NCBI RefSeq assembly: GCF_022919835.1
Contig: NZ_CP095074.1
Location: 4,132,001 to 4,196,000 of the forward strand
From: Halobacillus shinanisalinarum
GTDB lineage: Bacteria > Bacillota > Bacilli > Bacillales > Halobacillaceae
Length of the DNA stretch: 64,000 nt
Direction of reading: 5' to 3'
Below the pieces are notes generated by a model that was given only the letters and a program-made list of their open reading frames with translations, did no database searches and was not told the origin of the DNA. Shown piece by piece: positions 35,636 through 45,335 of the stretch (the stretch's first letter is position 1; the number at the start of each line of letters is the position of its first letter). The translations under genes and the position numbers were made by a program.

Positions 35636-35984
35636 ATGAAAAAAACGATGATTGAATTAGAAAATGCTGCTCAAACATTGAAGCTTTTGGGTGATAAAAC
35701 ACGCTTAACGATTATGGGATTAATAAAAGATGGGGCATGTTGTGTGTGTGAGTTTGTAGAAGTGCTGCAAAATGAGTCAGCCTTCCATCAGTCAACATTT
35801 GAGGAAGCTTCGGGATGCCGGGCTTGTGAAAGAACAAAGGAGAGGACAATGGATCTTTTACTCATTAAACACTTCTCATCCTACATACCCAATTATTCAA
35901 CAAGTTTTAGAACAAATACCTGATCAGAAAGAGAAATTACGAGCATTGGAGAAAGCTGGTTTACGTATCCAGTGCGATGAGTAG
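35636..35984 (+). pseudogene. arsR: ArsR family arsenical repressor, one-base frameshift
   Basis: Winged-helix metalloregulator expected to repress arsRBC until arsenite binds. The first part carries LKLLGDKTRLTIMGLIKDG and the ligand motif CCVCEFVEVLQ. The frame then breaks at AAAA 35769-35772. One A fewer gives the continuous sequence ...VEVLQMSQPSISQHLRKLRD, i.e. the recognition helix, then AGLVKEQRRGQWIFYSL to the stop at 35984 (about 115 aa). AGAGGTG precedes ATG 35636. The gap-free fit to the family suggests an extra base call rather than a dead gene. Confidence 0.85.
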
Positions 35985-35994
35985 GGGGATTCAT

Positions 35995-37293
35995 TTGAAT
36001 TTAGCTATTGTAGCCATATTTATTTTTGTACTTACACTGGTGTTAGTGATTTGGCAGCCGAAAAACCTAGGGATTGGCTGGTCCGCATGTGGGGGAGCGA
36101 TTCTTGCGTTACTCTTTGGTGTGGTTGATTTTCAAGATGTGCTGGCTGTAACCGACATTGTTTGGAACGCCACATTAGCCTTTGTAGCTATCATCATTAT
36201 TTCACTTATTCTTGATGAGATCGGTTTTTTTGAGTGGGCTGCCCTTCATATGGCTAGAGTAGCCAAAGGAAACGGGAAGAAGATGTTTGTTTATGTCATT
36301 CTTCTAGGTGCTGTCGTTGCGGCCCTCTTTGCTAACGATGGGGCTGCGCTGATTCTCACACCAATCGTACTTGCGATGGTGAGAAACTTAAACTTTAAAG
36401 AAGCAATGATCTTGCCGTTCATCATGGCGAGTGGTTTTATCGCAGATACGGCTTCGTTACCACTTATTGTGAGTAACTTAGTGAATATCGTTTCGGCAGA
36501 TTTCTTTGGGATTGGATTTATTGAGTATGCGTCACGGATGATCGTTCCAAACTTCTTCTCTATAGGTGCGAGTATCCTCGTGCTTTATCTTTTCTTTAGG
36601 AAGAACATTCCTGGTAACTATGATTTAAATCAACTTAAAGAACCTAAGCAGGCGATTCAAGACCATAAAATGTTCCGTATGTCTTGGGGGGTACTTGCGG
36701 TGTTATTGCTTGGTTATTTTGCAAGTGAACCTTTAGGGATTCCGGTATCGATCATCGCTGGGATTGTTGCGATCTTCTTCCTTATCATGGCGAGAAAGAG
36801 TGTTGCGGTTGAGACCGCAACCGTTGTGAAGGGTGCTCCGTGGGCGATCGTCTTTTTCTCCGTAGGCATGTATGTGGTTGTTTATGGGTTGCGTAATGTT
36901 GGCTTAACGGATGTGCTGGCCAATGTCATCCAGTATACAGCTGAACAAGGATTATTTGTGGCTACCGTTTCGATGGGCTTCATTGCGGCAATTTTATCAT
37001 CGATTATGAACAATATGCCCACCGTTATGATCGATGCGCTAGCGATTGCCGAGACGAATACTTCTGGTGCGATGAGAGAGGCGCTCATCTATGCCAACAT
37101 CATTGGCTCAGATTTAGGGCCGAAGATTACACCGATTGGTTCGCTAGCGACATTGCTATGGCTGCATGTGCTCTCGACAAAAGGCGTTAAGATTTCATGG
37201 GGATATTATTTTAAAATAGGTCTTCTCCTCACTGTACCAACGTTGTTTATTACGTTAACAGGGTTATATTTGTGGTTATGGCTTATTTTATAG
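35995..37293 (+). CDS. arsB: Arsenite efflux membrane protein ArsB
   Basis: About 432-aa membrane transporter that expels arsenite/antimonite using the proton gradient. Hydrophobic throughout, with family segments [41 protein letters not shown] and [12 protein letters not shown]. Two starts are possible: ATG 35977, which overlaps arsR, and TTG 35995 with AGGGGG at 6 nt; I prefer the TTG because family proteins begin at this hydrophobic residue. Second gene of arsRBC. Confidence 0.9.
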   Translation: MNLAIVAIFIFVLTLVLVIWQPKNLGIGWSACGGAILALLFGVVDFQDVLAVTDIVWNATLAFVAIIIISLILDEIGFFEWAALHMARVAKGNGKKMFVYVILLGAVVAALFANDGAALILTPIVLAMVRNLNFKEAMILPFIMASGFIADTASLPLIVSNLVNIVSADFFGIGFIEYASRMIVPNFFSIGASILVLYLFFRKNIPGNYDLNQLKEPKQAIQDHKMFRMSWGVLAVLLLGYFASEPLGIPVSIIAGIVAIFFLIMARKSVAVETATVVKGAPWAIVFFSVGMYVVVYGLRNVGLTDVLANVIQYTAEQGLFVATVSMGFIAAILSSIMNNMPTVMIDALAIAETNTSGAMREALIYANIIGSDLGPKITPIGSLATLLWLHVLSTKGVKISWGYYFKIGLLLTVPTLFITLTGLYLWLWLIL

Positions 37294-37413
37294 AAAAAAA
37301 CGCTTTTACCTGATTAGATAACGATATGTTACAAGAGTTGAGGGAACAGGACACCTTTAATTATGAAGGAGTCTTACAAAAAATATTAAAAACAAAAAAG
37401 GAGAATTCACCAC

Positions 37414-37833
37414 ATGTCTAAAAAAACAATCTACTTTTTATGTACGGGTAACTCTTGTAGAAGTCAAATCGCCGAAGGTTGGGCAAAAAAACATTTGGGT
37501 GATGAGTGGGATGTGAAAAGTGCTGGCATCGAAGCCCATGGATTAAATCCAAATGCCGTTAAAGCCATGAACGAGATAGATATTGATATTTCAAACCAAC
37601 AATCTGATGTCATTGACCCAGAAATTTTCAATCATGCAGATTTAATCGTCACTCTATGTGGAGACGCCGCAGATAAGTGTCCGGTCACTCCACCTCATGT
37701 CAAACGAGAGCATTGGGGATTTGATGATCCCGCTAAAGCTGAGGGAACGGAAGAGGAAAAATGGGGCGTGTTCCAACGTATTCGTGATCAAATAGGTGAA
37801 CGGATTCAGCGGTTCGCTAAAACCGGTGAGTAA
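37414..37833 (+). CDS. arsC: Arsenate reductase ArsC, thioredoxin-coupled
   Basis: 139-aa low-molecular-weight phosphatase-fold arsenate reductase. The P-loop CTGNSCRS holds the nucleophile C10, and the relay cysteines are in [10 protein letters not shown] (C82 and C89). Reduces arsenate to arsenite, which ArsB exports. Matches the B. subtilis ArsC length. Separated from arsB by 120 bp, AAAGGAG ribosome binding site; no promoter is obvious in the gap, so it is probably co-transcribed. Confidence 0.95.
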   Translation: MSKKTIYFLCTGNSCRSQIAEGWAKKHLGDEWDVKSAGIEAHGLNPNAVKAMNEIDIDISNQQSDVIDPEIFNHADLIVTLCGDAADKCPVTPPHVKREHWGFDDPAKAEGTEEEKWGVFQRIRDQIGERIQRFAKTGE

Positions 37834-37855
37834 TATTACTAGTATCCGGTTTTCT
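37817..37855 (+). terminator. Terminator of the ars operon
   Basis: AAAACCGG (37818-37825) and CCGGTTTT (37846-37853), the stem overlapping the arsC stop codon. Confidence 0.65.
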
Positions 37856-37939
37856 ATGTAGTAAGCTTAAACTGGAAATTACCTTACCAATGAATGATTA
37901 GCTTTCAGGTGGGATTCTTTAATTCAGAATGCAAACTTA

Positions 37940-37986
37940 AAAGATGGCACCAGGCTGTAAAAAAAACATGTCCTGATGCCATCTTT
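37940..37986 (-). terminator. Terminator of rocD
   Basis: AAAAGATGGCA and TGCCATCTTTTT enclose AGG/CCT pairs and an A tract, followed on the minus strand by T-rich sequence; 14 bp past the rocD stop. Confidence 0.7.
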
Positions 37987-38000
37987 TTAAGAATGAATCT

Positions 38001-39194
38001 TTATTGTAAAACTTCTTTAATTTGATCAATTGCCCACTGCAAGTCATCCTTCTCGATCACGAGTGGGGGAGCGAAGCGAATGACATTTTTATGAGTTTCT
38101 TTACACAACAACCCTTTTTCTTTCAGCTTTTCACAATAGGAACGGGCAGGTTCAGTTAATTCGACCCCAATGAATAATCCTTTTCCACGTACTTCTTTAA
38201 TAGTAGGATTATCAATTTTTTTAAGTTCGTCCATCATGTAATTGCCCAGTTCAAGTGAGCGATCGACTAAATTTTCCTCTTCAATGACATTGAGTGAGGC
38301 GACTGACACAGCACAGGCAAGTGGGTTTCCGCCGAACGTTGAACCATGTGACCCGGGATTGAAGACACCAAGGATATCCTTGTTAGCCACTACACAGGAT
38401 ATCGGGAAGACTCCTCCACCCAGTGCTTTTCCGAGAATCAGCATATCAGGAGTAACATTCTCCCAGTCACAAGCAAACATTTTTCCGCTTCTACCAAGAC
38501 CTGCTTGGATTTCATCAGCAATGTAAAGTACATTTTCTTTTTGACAGATGTCATAAGCTTCCCTTAAGAAGCCTTCCGGAGGCATAACAATACCGGCTTC
38601 TCCTTGAATAGGTTCAAAAAGGAATCCAGCCGTATTTTCATTAATGGCCTCTTTCAATGCTAGAATATCACCATAAGGAATCACCTTTATTCCAGGAAGC
38701 ATGGGCCCGAACCCGCGCTTATATTCTTCCTCTGATGATAAGGAGACTGCTGACATCGTTCTGCCATGGAAATTCCCTGTACATGCGATAATTTCAGCTT
38801 GATCCTCGGCTACACCTTTCACATCGTACGCCCATCTTCTTGTGGCCTTAATTGCTGTTTCAACAGCCTCTGCTCCCGTGTTCATCGGCAGAGCCATTTC
38901 TTTATTCGTCAGCTTACAAATCTTTTCATACCAGGGGCCAAGCTGATCATTATGAAAAGCACGTGAAGTAAGGGTCACACGGCTTGCTTGGTCATGAAGC
39001 GCTTGGATGATTTTTGGATGGCGGTGGCCCTGGTTAACTGCAGAGTATGCGCTTAGCATATCCATATAACGGTTACCTTCAGGATCCTCTACCCAAACTC
39101 CCTCTGCCTTCGCGATAACGATTGGTAAGGGGTGATAGTTTTTTGCACCGTACTCTTGAGTTTGGTCGATAATGTTTTGACTGGAAAATGTCAT
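38001..39194 (-). CDS. rocD: Ornithine aminotransferase RocD
   Basis: 397-aa PLP-dependent class III aminotransferase that converts ornithine and 2-oxoglutarate to glutamate-5-semialdehyde and glutamate, in arginine catabolism. Substrate/PLP segments: [32 protein letters not shown], the [15 protein letters not shown] box and the PLP lysine in [19 protein letters not shown] lies 6 nt before ATG 39194; an in-frame ATG 18 bp upstream is less likely. No roc neighbours or RocR genes here. Confidence 0.93.
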   Translation of the reverse strand: MTFSSQNIIDQTQEYGAKNYHPLPIVIAKAEGVWVEDPEGNRYMDMLSAYSAVNQGHRHPKIIQALHDQASRVTLTSRAFHNDQLGPWYEKICKLTNKEMALPMNTGAEAVETAIKATRRWAYDVKGVAEDQAEIIACTGNFHGRTMSAVSLSSEEEYKRGFGPMLPGIKVIPYGDILALKEAINENTAGFLFEPIQGEAGIVMPPEGFLREAYDICQKENVLYIADEIQAGLGRSGKMFACDWENVTPDMLILGKALGGGVFPISCVVANKDILGVFNPGSHGSTFGGNPLACAVSVASLNVIEEENLVDRSLELGNYMMDELKKIDNPTIKEVRGKGLFIGVELTEPARSYCEKLKEKGLLCKETHKNVIRFAPPLVIEKDDLQWAIDQIKEVLQ

Positions 39195-39266
39195 GTTATC
39201 CCTCCATTTCAATTAAGCATCATAAACAATTATAACAGGTTTAACAGAAATTTTCTCACTATTAGA

Positions 39267-39389
39267 GGATGTTCAAAAAGCCCCCAAATGATACGCTGTA
39301 GTCCTCAAAACTTTCGAGCCTCGAACGTCTTGCGACGCACAAGACGTGCTCGTGTCGACGTTCTCATTTGTCAATTTTTTGAACACACA
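39267..39389 (+). mobile_element. MITE-like repeat, copy C (internally deleted)
   Basis: 123 bp. Ends GGATGTTCAAAAAGC and ATTTTTTGAACACACA; the GTTGCTCGGTTTTTCCGG...AAGGC block is missing, so AAATGATACGCTGTAGTCC joins directly. Carries TTGCGACGCACAAGACGTGC. In the rocD-yisL gap. Confidence 0.8.
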
Positions 39390-39483
39390 CGATTAAAAAG
39401 TGGGTTTTAAATAGTTTCAATTAGGAAACTAAAAGAAGAACATGATATTATTATTGTTGAAGATGTAAAAAGGAGGGAAACAA

Positions 39484-39840
39484 TTGGCACATTTACATAT
39501 TACCTCTTGGGTAATCGCTTTTGCTTTAGTAGCACTTGTTACAACATTTACGAGAAGTGGAAATGAGAAAGCAGCAAAAATTTCTCATATGATCTTGCGA
39601 GTTGACTATTTATTGGTCCTTTATTCAGGTGGTTCACTTTTTGCAAGCTATGCAAACTATGACGCACTCGTTATTATTAAGTTGCTTGTCGGTCTATGGG
39701 CCGTTGCTGCAATGGAAATGGTGTGTATTAAGTACAAAAAGAAACAGCCTGCCGCTTCATGGTGGGGACAGCTTCTTATTGCTGCAATCATCGCTCTTGT
39801 TCTAGGGTTTGGTTTCTTAGAATTAGGTATCTTGCCTTAA
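39484..39840 (+). CDS. yisL: YisL family (DUF1516) membrane protein
   Basis: 118-aa protein with four membrane segments and a short basic loop, DUF1516/YisL family. LHITSWVIAFALVALVTTF at the start and WWGQLLIAAIIALVLGFGF at the end are characteristic. Starts at TTG with AGGAGG at 8 nt. Function unknown. In B. subtilis yisL lies in the same stretch between gerP and asnO. A MITE copy starts at its stop codon. Confidence 0.87.
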   Translation: MAHLHITSWVIAFALVALVTTFTRSGNEKAAKISHMILRVDYLLVLYSGGSLFASYANYDALVIIKLLVGLWAVAAMEMVCIKYKKKQPAASWWGQLLIAAIIALVLGFGFLELGILP

Positions 39841-39843
39841 AGA

Positions 39844-39980
39844 GGATATTCAAAAAGTAACCAAATGATCAACGGCGAATTTCTTCGTTGCTCGGTTTTT
39901 TCCGGTCCTCACGTAGGAAAGGAATACGCTGTGGTCCTCAAAACTTTCGCGCATCGTCTCATTCGTCAACTTTTTGAGCA
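39844..39980 (+). mobile_element. MITE-like repeat, copy D, abutting yisL
   Basis: 137 bp from GGATATTCAAAAAGTAACC to CAACTTTTTGAGCA. Only three bases separate the yisL stop from the element. The TTGCGACGCACAAGG part is missing. Confidence 0.75.
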
Positions 39981-39989
39981 CGATTAAAA

Positions 39990-40031
39990 CGAAAAAATCC
40001 TGCATGCTTAGAGCATGCAGGATTTTTTATG
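39990..40031 (+). terminator. Terminator downstream of yisL and MITE D
   Basis: AAATCCTGCATGCT and AGCATGCAGGATTT, 3-nt loop, followed by TTTTTT. Transcription of yisL therefore probably runs through the MITE. Confidence 0.85.
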
Positions 40032-40109
40032 TGAAAAGAGGGGGTAAACTGGTCTTTCCAGTATCATCCGCTAATTTTTTTGGGGGCAGAAGATAGCTGT
40101 TATTAATAA

Positions 40110-40124
40110 TGATAATCATTATCA
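40110..40124 (+). promoter_or_regulatory. Perfect 7-1-7 Fur box upstream of asparagine synthetase
   Basis: TGATAATCATTATCA equals the Bacillus Fur consensus TGATAATNATTATCA, a perfect 7-1-7 inverted repeat, in the longer context AATAATGATAATCATTATC. It is 92 bp before the asnO-like start; no other gene lies between. A TTGGGG/TTAATA pair with 17-bp spacing would place it over a -10 element, but that promoter is weakly supported. Confidence 0.8.
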
Positions 40125-40215
40125 TTAAAAGTGTCAAGAGTTTTTTTCATCACAACTAACGGCTTCATCATATAGTGATATATAGTGCTTTTTTTGCAAA
40201 AAGGATGGTGGAGTT

Positions 40216-42060
40216 ATGTGTGGAATTGTTGGATGGGTTGATTTGCAGACAAATGAAGGGAATAAGTTGCAGACAATCGATGGGATGGCTCAAACACTCA
40301 GTCACCGTGGTCCTGACGACTATCAAAATTGGGTGCAGGGACCTGCGGCGTTTGGGCACAAACGACTTGTGGTCGTTGATCCAGACGGTGGAAGGCAGCC
40401 AATGGTTCGTGAAGCAAATAATGAAGAGTATGTCTTATGTTATAACGGTGAGTTGTACAATACCGATGAAGTGAGAGAGGAATTGAAGTCAACAGGGTGG
40501 ACGTTTCGTTCTCATTCAGATACAGAAGTCGTACTCGTCAGTTACATGGAATGGGGAGCAAAGTGTGTTGAACATCTAAATGGCATTTTTGCCTTTAGTG
40601 TATGGGAGTCAAGGCGATCCAAGCTTTTTATTGCCCGAGATCGACTTGGGGTTAAGCCACTTTTCTTTAGTGAGCAGAAAGATGGACTGATGTTTGCTTC
40701 TGAAATAAAGGCCATATTGGCTCACCCTTCTATCGAAGCAAGCATTTCTGAAGAGGGAATTCATGAAATTTTGGCCCTAGGTCCTTCACGTACACCTGGA
40801 CATGGCATTTTTGATCATATTCACGAACTTCGCCCTGGGCACTGTGCTGTTTGGGAACAAGGAAAGCTGAAAGTGGATCGTTATTGGAACGTGAAAAGTG
40901 AGGAGCATACCGATACATGGGAGGAAACGGTTGATCGTGTTAGAGAGCTGTTTACAGATGCGGTTGAACGTCAACTTGTCAGTGATGTAAAGCTTGGAAC
41001 ATTTCTCTCAGGTGGAGTGGACTCAAGTGCAATTACGGCAATTGCAGCTGATCATTATAAAAAGAATCAAAAGGGAAGCCTGCAAACGTACTCGATTGAC
41101 TATGAAGAACAGGAGAAATTTTTCGAGAAGAATGCCTTTCAACCTGATCAAGATGGTGAATATATTAAACTGATCAGTGATCAAAACAAAACTAGTCATT
41201 TGACGATGGAAGCAGGAGTTGAAGACCTGATTTCAAGGCTGGAGAGGGCAGTAGAGCTGCGTGATTTACCTGGGATGGCAGATGTGGACTCGTCACTGCT
41301 GTGGTTTTGTGAAAAAATAAAAAGCCACGTAACGGTTGCCCTTTCAGGAGAGTGTGCGGATGAGATCTTCGGAGGCTATCCATGGTTTTACCGAAAAGAA
41401 GACCGTGATCGAAATGGGTTTCCTTGGCTTCGCTCATTAGCTGAACGAAATCAGCTTGTTCGACAAGATTTAAAAAGTGAGATTAATATTGAGCGGTATA
41501 TGCTGAAACGCTATCAAGAAACAATAGATGAAACACCGTTACTAGATGGGGAAGATGCTCTCGAGTCTAAACAAAGACAGATGTTTTATTTAAATATGAA
41601 CTGGTTCATGCAGACATTGCTTGAGCGTAAAGACCGTATGAGTATGGGGGCGAGCTTAGAAGTTCGTGTGCCATTCAGTGATCATCGGCTTGTTGAGTAC
41701 GCGTATAATATTCCCTGGAAAATGAAGCATACGGGCGATCTGGAAAAAGGTTTGCTAAGGGAATCCTTACGAGGAATTTTGCCTGATAAAGTGTTATTTA
41801 GAAAGAAAAATCCTTATCCAAAAACATTCCATCCGCAATATACGGCAGGTGTAAAAGAGTGGATGAAGGAAATTATTGCGGACACTCAGTCGCCGCTGTT
41901 TGAGCTATTTGAACGCAAAGAAATTATTAAGCTTAACGACTCAGGTGGAACATCAATGGATACACCTTGGTTTGGCCAGCTGATGGCAGGACCACAATTG
42001 ATTGCACACTTATGCCAAATTAATCATTGGTTAAAGACGTATCACATCAGTATAAAGTAG
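40216..42060 (+). CDS. asnO: Asparagine synthetase (glutamine-hydrolysing), AsnO-like
   Basis: 614-aa enzyme making asparagine from aspartate, glutamine and ATP. The glutaminase domain starts with the catalytic C2 (MCGIVGW); the synthetase domain has the PP-loop SGGVDSS at about residues 267-273 and the SGECADEIFGGYPWFYR motif. AGGATGGTGGAG precedes the ATG. Size and locus match B. subtilis AsnO (YisO), which is needed for sporulation. A Fur box upstream suggests iron control, unusual for this enzyme. A strong terminator follows. Confidence 0.92.
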   Translation: MCGIVGWVDLQTNEGNKLQTIDGMAQTLSHRGPDDYQNWVQGPAAFGHKRLVVVDPDGGRQPMVREANNEEYVLCYNGELYNTDEVREELKSTGWTFRSHSDTEVVLVSYMEWGAKCVEHLNGIFAFSVWESRRSKLFIARDRLGVKPLFFSEQKDGLMFASEIKAILAHPSIEASISEEGIHEILALGPSRTPGHGIFDHIHELRPGHCAVWEQGKLKVDRYWNVKSEEHTDTWEETVDRVRELFTDAVERQLVSDVKLGTFLSGGVDSSAITAIAADHYKKNQKGSLQTYSIDYEEQEKFFEKNAFQPDQDGEYIKLISDQNKTSHLTMEAGVEDLISRLERAVELRDLPGMADVDSSLLWFCEKIKSHVTVALSGECADEIFGGYPWFYRKEDRDRNGFPWLRSLAERNQLVRQDLKSEINIERYMLKRYQETIDETPLLDGEDALESKQRQMFYLNMNWFMQTLLERKDRMSMGASLEVRVPFSDHRLVEYAYNIPWKMKHTGDLEKGLLRESLRGILPDKVLFRKKNPYPKTFHPQYTAGVKEWMKEIIADTQSPLFELFERKEIIKLNDSGGTSMDTPWFGQLMAGPQLIAHLCQINHWLKTYHISIK

Positions 42061-42194
42061 CAAAAAGTCTTCCCTATTGGAGACCACTGAAAAAGTTTAA
42101 TTAAACTCTCTATATAATGGAATCCATGATTGCAGGAATAATGGAAATGTGGTTGTTGAATTGTAAAGCCGTTATCTGGAAAAAAGGTTAGGAA

Positions 42195-42248
42195 CAGAGA
42201 CAGGGGTGAGGGCGACGAATCGTTCCCCTCACCCCCCTGTCTCTTTTT
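42195..42248 (+). terminator. Strong terminator of asparagine synthetase
   Basis: Long stem of AGAGACAGGGGTGAGGG with CCCTCACCCCCCTGTCTCT followed by TTTTT; 17-bp arms with one bulge. Confidence 0.9.
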
Positions 42249-42448
42249 ATAATGGAACCGACCAAGAGAGCCACAGATATCAGATTGTATATCTGAGGTC
42301 TTTGTACACAAAAATCATATGGACATTTCATACATAACAAAAATGTAAAATACATTCCTTATTGAAGTGAACAAACGTCACTTTTTCAGCGGCCTTCCCT
42401 GTTGGGCGGACTTTTTATTGAAGTAGAAGAGAAGCCTATATGGTAAAT

Positions 42449-42511
42449 TTGTAAATACGAAAAAGCTCCCTCAAATACGCAAATACCTCATTAAACCGTG
42501 CATATATTCCT
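42449..42511 (+). repeat. Degenerate tandem repeat, unit about 21 bp (type B, copy 1)
   Basis: Three units: TTGTAAATACGAAAAAGCTC, TCAAATACGCAAATACCTCA, TTAAACCGTGCATATATTCC. The same three kinds of unit recur at 52917-52980. The 42250-42630 gap shows nothing else that I can name. Confidence 0.6.
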
Positions 42512-42630
42512 AGAACAGTCATCTTTCAGCGGTAATTCTCGTCAAACGACTTCATTTCTGGTTTGACGGCTGAAGGTACAAAGGGATAACCTTAAAGGCG
42601 TACATAATATATCTAGTAGGAGGAGCGGAG

Positions 42631-44151
42631 ATGAGGAAACTTGCAACGATTCTCATGATCATCCCGTTTCTTCTTTTTTGCGCCCCTAAGGTTGGTGCCG
42701 TTGAAAAAGAAGAACGAACATGGCAGGACGAAAGCATCTATCATATCATGGTAGATCGATTTATGAATGGAAGCAATAGCAACGATCATAATGTTGATCC
42801 TGAAGATCCTATTGCTTATCATGGCGGGGATTTACAGGGGATTATTGAACAACTTGATTACATTAAGAAGATGGGGTTTACGACAATTTCGTTATCACCG
42901 ATTATGGCCAATAGTGAAGAAGGCTACCACGGCAAATGGGTGGAGGATTTTACTGCTGTTGAGGAACACTTTGGAACCTTAGCAGACGCTAAACGGCTTG
43001 TCGAGGAAGCCCATAAACGTGATATGAAGGTAATATTTGAATTTGTTGTGAATCATACAAGCAAGGATCACCCTTGGCTTGATGAGGAGGGAAAGGAGAA
43101 TTGGTTCCATGAGCAGCAATCTACAAGAGGTCAAAGCGAAGACGGCTGGAAATCAGGGTTGCCCGATTTAAACACAGAAAATCCTGAGGTGAGGCAATAC
43201 TTATTTGATGCAGCGGAATTTTGGATAGAAGAAACCGACATAGATGGTTACCGGTTAGATAGTGTGAGTTATGTGCCTAAAGAGTTTTGGGGTGATTTTT
43301 CTCAACATGTGAAAACTGTTAAAGAGGACTTTTTACTATTAGGTGAAGTGAAAAATAGTAATGTAGAGACGATCGCTGACTACCAATCAACAGGGATAGA
43401 TTCTTTTGTGAACTATCCATTTTACCAAATAGCTTCAGAGACTTTTAAAGAACCTGGGCACTCACTAGATGACCTTTATAAGGTCTGGGAACAAAGTGAG
43501 CAGAATTATGATTCCCCTCTGCTCCTGGGCAATTTCCTCGATTATGAAGACAGTGCGCGGTTTACCAGGTTAGCCGTTAAAGCAGGTCAAAATCCTATTA
43601 CACGCTGGAAATTGGGTTTAACATATCTGTTTACAACGCCAGGCATTCCAATGGTCTATTATGGAACTGAAATTCCACTCGATGGCGGTGAGCCCCCAGC
43701 TAATCGCAAAATGATGGACTTTAAAGCACAGAACGAGGAACTTAACCAACGAATTGAAAAGCTAAACTCTATACGGGATGAATTTCCTGCCTTAACAAGA
43801 GGAAATTTCCAAGAACTTCATAATCAAGACGGGCTTGCTGTTTTTAAACGAACTTATAACGATGAATCAATGATTATTGCCATTAATAATGGAACCGAAA
43901 CCCAAACGGTTGAGCTGACAGAATTACCCGATGATAGCCAAATGCGGGGACTGTTACAGGATGGACTTGTTCGTCAATCGGATGATGGTATGTACAAGCT
44001 TGGAATGGAACGGGAGACAGCCGATGTATTTGTTATTGAACCGGACCAAGGATACAATTGGTCATTTATTGCTTTTGTAGTTGGAGTGATGCTTTTGTTT
44101 GTAGGTAGTGTCATTGCTATTAGCATAAGGAGCAGACGGAGTGAGCAATAG
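42631..44151 (+). CDS. Membrane-anchored GH13 alpha-amylase family protein
   Basis: 506-aa secreted glycoside hydrolase-like protein: signal peptide (about 1-23), GH13 barrel, a small C-terminal beta domain, and a single membrane helix near 474-495 followed by a basic tail (SIRSRRSEQ), so it should sit on the outer face of the membrane. Region I is FVVNHT (138-143), region II GYRLDSVSYV with nucleophile D210, region III LLGEVK with acid E239, region IV NFLDYEDSAR with D307. Two changes from the usual pattern are seen: the region IV histidine (FxxxHD) is Glu, and the region II tail lacks the usual K/H. The substrate is probably an alpha-glucan or maltodextrin but cannot be fixed. Confidence 0.82.
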   Translation: MRKLATILMIIPFLLFCAPKVGAVEKEERTWQDESIYHIMVDRFMNGSNSNDHNVDPEDPIAYHGGDLQGIIEQLDYIKKMGFTTISLSPIMANSEEGYHGKWVEDFTAVEEHFGTLADAKRLVEEAHKRDMKVIFEFVVNHTSKDHPWLDEEGKENWFHEQQSTRGQSEDGWKSGLPDLNTENPEVRQYLFDAAEFWIEETDIDGYRLDSVSYVPKEFWGDFSQHVKTVKEDFLLLGEVKNSNVETIADYQSTGIDSFVNYPFYQIASETFKEPGHSLDDLYKVWEQSEQNYDSPLLLGNFLDYEDSARFTRLAVKAGQNPITRWKLGLTYLFTTPGIPMVYYGTEIPLDGGEPPANRKMMDFKAQNEELNQRIEKLNSIRDEFPALTRGNFQELHNQDGLAVFKRTYNDESMIIAINNGTETQTVELTELPDDSQMRGLLQDGLVRQSDDGMYKLGMERETADVFVIEPDQGYNWSFIAFVVGVMLLFVGSVIAISIRSRRSEQ

Positions 44152-44197
44152 AATAAGGGAGGATTGGGGCTGGTAGATTATCTGGCACCAAGCAAAA

Positions 44198-44238
44198 AGA
44201 AGCACGGGCTAAAAGGGGAGTGCCCGCGCTTCTTTTTA
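44198..44238 (+). terminator. Terminator of the GH13 gene
   Basis: AGAAGC-CGGGC and GCCCG-GCTTCT arms with one mismatch, then TTTTTA. Confidence 0.75.
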
Positions 44239-44274
44239 TAATGTGAAACATGTGCAAAAAAAATCAGTCATTTT

Positions 44275-45135
44275 CTATTTTGGGGTGTTATTTAAAAAGA
44301 ATAAAGCGATTGTGCCAGGTCCCGCATGGGCGCCAATGGCTGAACCAATCATATCAATGTGAATATCGGTCGTTCCACATTCCGTTCTAATCATGTCAGC
44401 GAACTTTTCAGCCGTTTCAAGGTCGTCTCCATGGCTGATCGCGATACGCTGTTGTTCTAGAGATTGGCCTCTTTCTTCCATCACTTCAATCATTCGTTTA
44501 AGAACTTTTTTAGCACCACGGATTTTTTCAAGCGGAATTAATTTGCCATCCTCTACATGGAGCAGTGGTTTTATTTTTAAGAGGCTTCCGACAAAGGCGG
44601 CTGTTTTGCTTACTCGTCCGCCACGATATAAGTATTCAAGGTCGTCAACTGTGAAAATGTGCTCCATATGCTTGGCATAGTAGGTTCCCGTTTCAACAAT
44701 TTCATCGAAACTCGCCCCACTGAGTGCTAACTCAGCAGCCTTTATCGCAATAAGACCATAACCTAGTGAGGCAGCTTTTGTATCAATGACATTAAACTGA
44801 GCATCAGGGTTGTCTTCCTTTATCTCTTGCTCGACCATCTTAGCTGTCTGGTATGTTCCTGAAAGTTCTGATGACACGGAAAAATAAATAAAGGCTTGAT
44901 TATTTTCTACATGACTTGTGAAGGTGTCACGAAAGGTTTTAGGGGAAACCTGTGAAGTCTTAGGTGCTTTACCGTCTCTCATCAATTTGTACACTTGCTT
45001 TGGTGAAATGGTCTTGCCGTCTTCATATTCTTCGTTGCCAATAGTTACACCTAACGAAACGCGCTCCAGGTTATATTTATGTAATGTTTCTTCAGATAAG
45101 TCACTAGCGGAGTCGCATAGAATTTGTACACTCAT
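44275..45135 (-). CDS. yitS: DegV family fatty-acid-binding protein
   Basis: 286-aa DegV protein, the family that presents fatty acids to the FakA kinase. Start VQILCDSASDL, then PKTSQVSPKTF and FIYFSVSSELSGTYQTA are the three blocks that line the fatty acid pocket. The neighbourhood yitS-yitT-yitU-yitV-yitW supports YitS. Three start codons (GTG 45144, ATG 45138, ATG 45135) are close together; I take the ATG whose AGGTG is 6 nt away. Confidence 0.85.
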   Translation of the reverse strand: MSVQILCDSASDLSEETLHKYNLERVSLGVTIGNEEYEDGKTISPKQVYKLMRDGKAPKTSQVSPKTFRDTFTSHVENNQAFIYFSVSSELSGTYQTAKMVEQEIKEDNPDAQFNVIDTKAASLGYGLIAIKAAELALSGASFDEIVETGTYYAKHMEHIFTVDDLEYLYRGGRVSKTAAFVGSLLKIKPLLHVEDGKLIPLEKIRGAKKVLKRMIEVMEERGQSLEQQRIAISHGDDLETAEKFADMIRTECGTTDIHIDMIGSAIGAHAGPGTIALFFLNNTPK

Positions 45136-45335
45136 CATTTTCACCTACATTCCTTTATTTTTGTATATGTTAAGTTTAGGCTTAAGAGGATCTTAAGTCA
45201 AAACAATATCCTTCACAAAAGGAAGGGTTATTAGGGCCTATTTATGGGAATTCATAAATAAAGGCTTGATTTTGCAGGGTAGCGGTGATAAAAAAGAATA
45301 GTGCTCTATAAGAAAGTTGTAAAAGGGAGGTAGCT

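Noticed and set aside
42042..42311. Minus-strand 89-codon frame after asparagine synthetase
   Set aside because: It spans the strong terminator hairpin and has no ribosome binding site or family resemblance.
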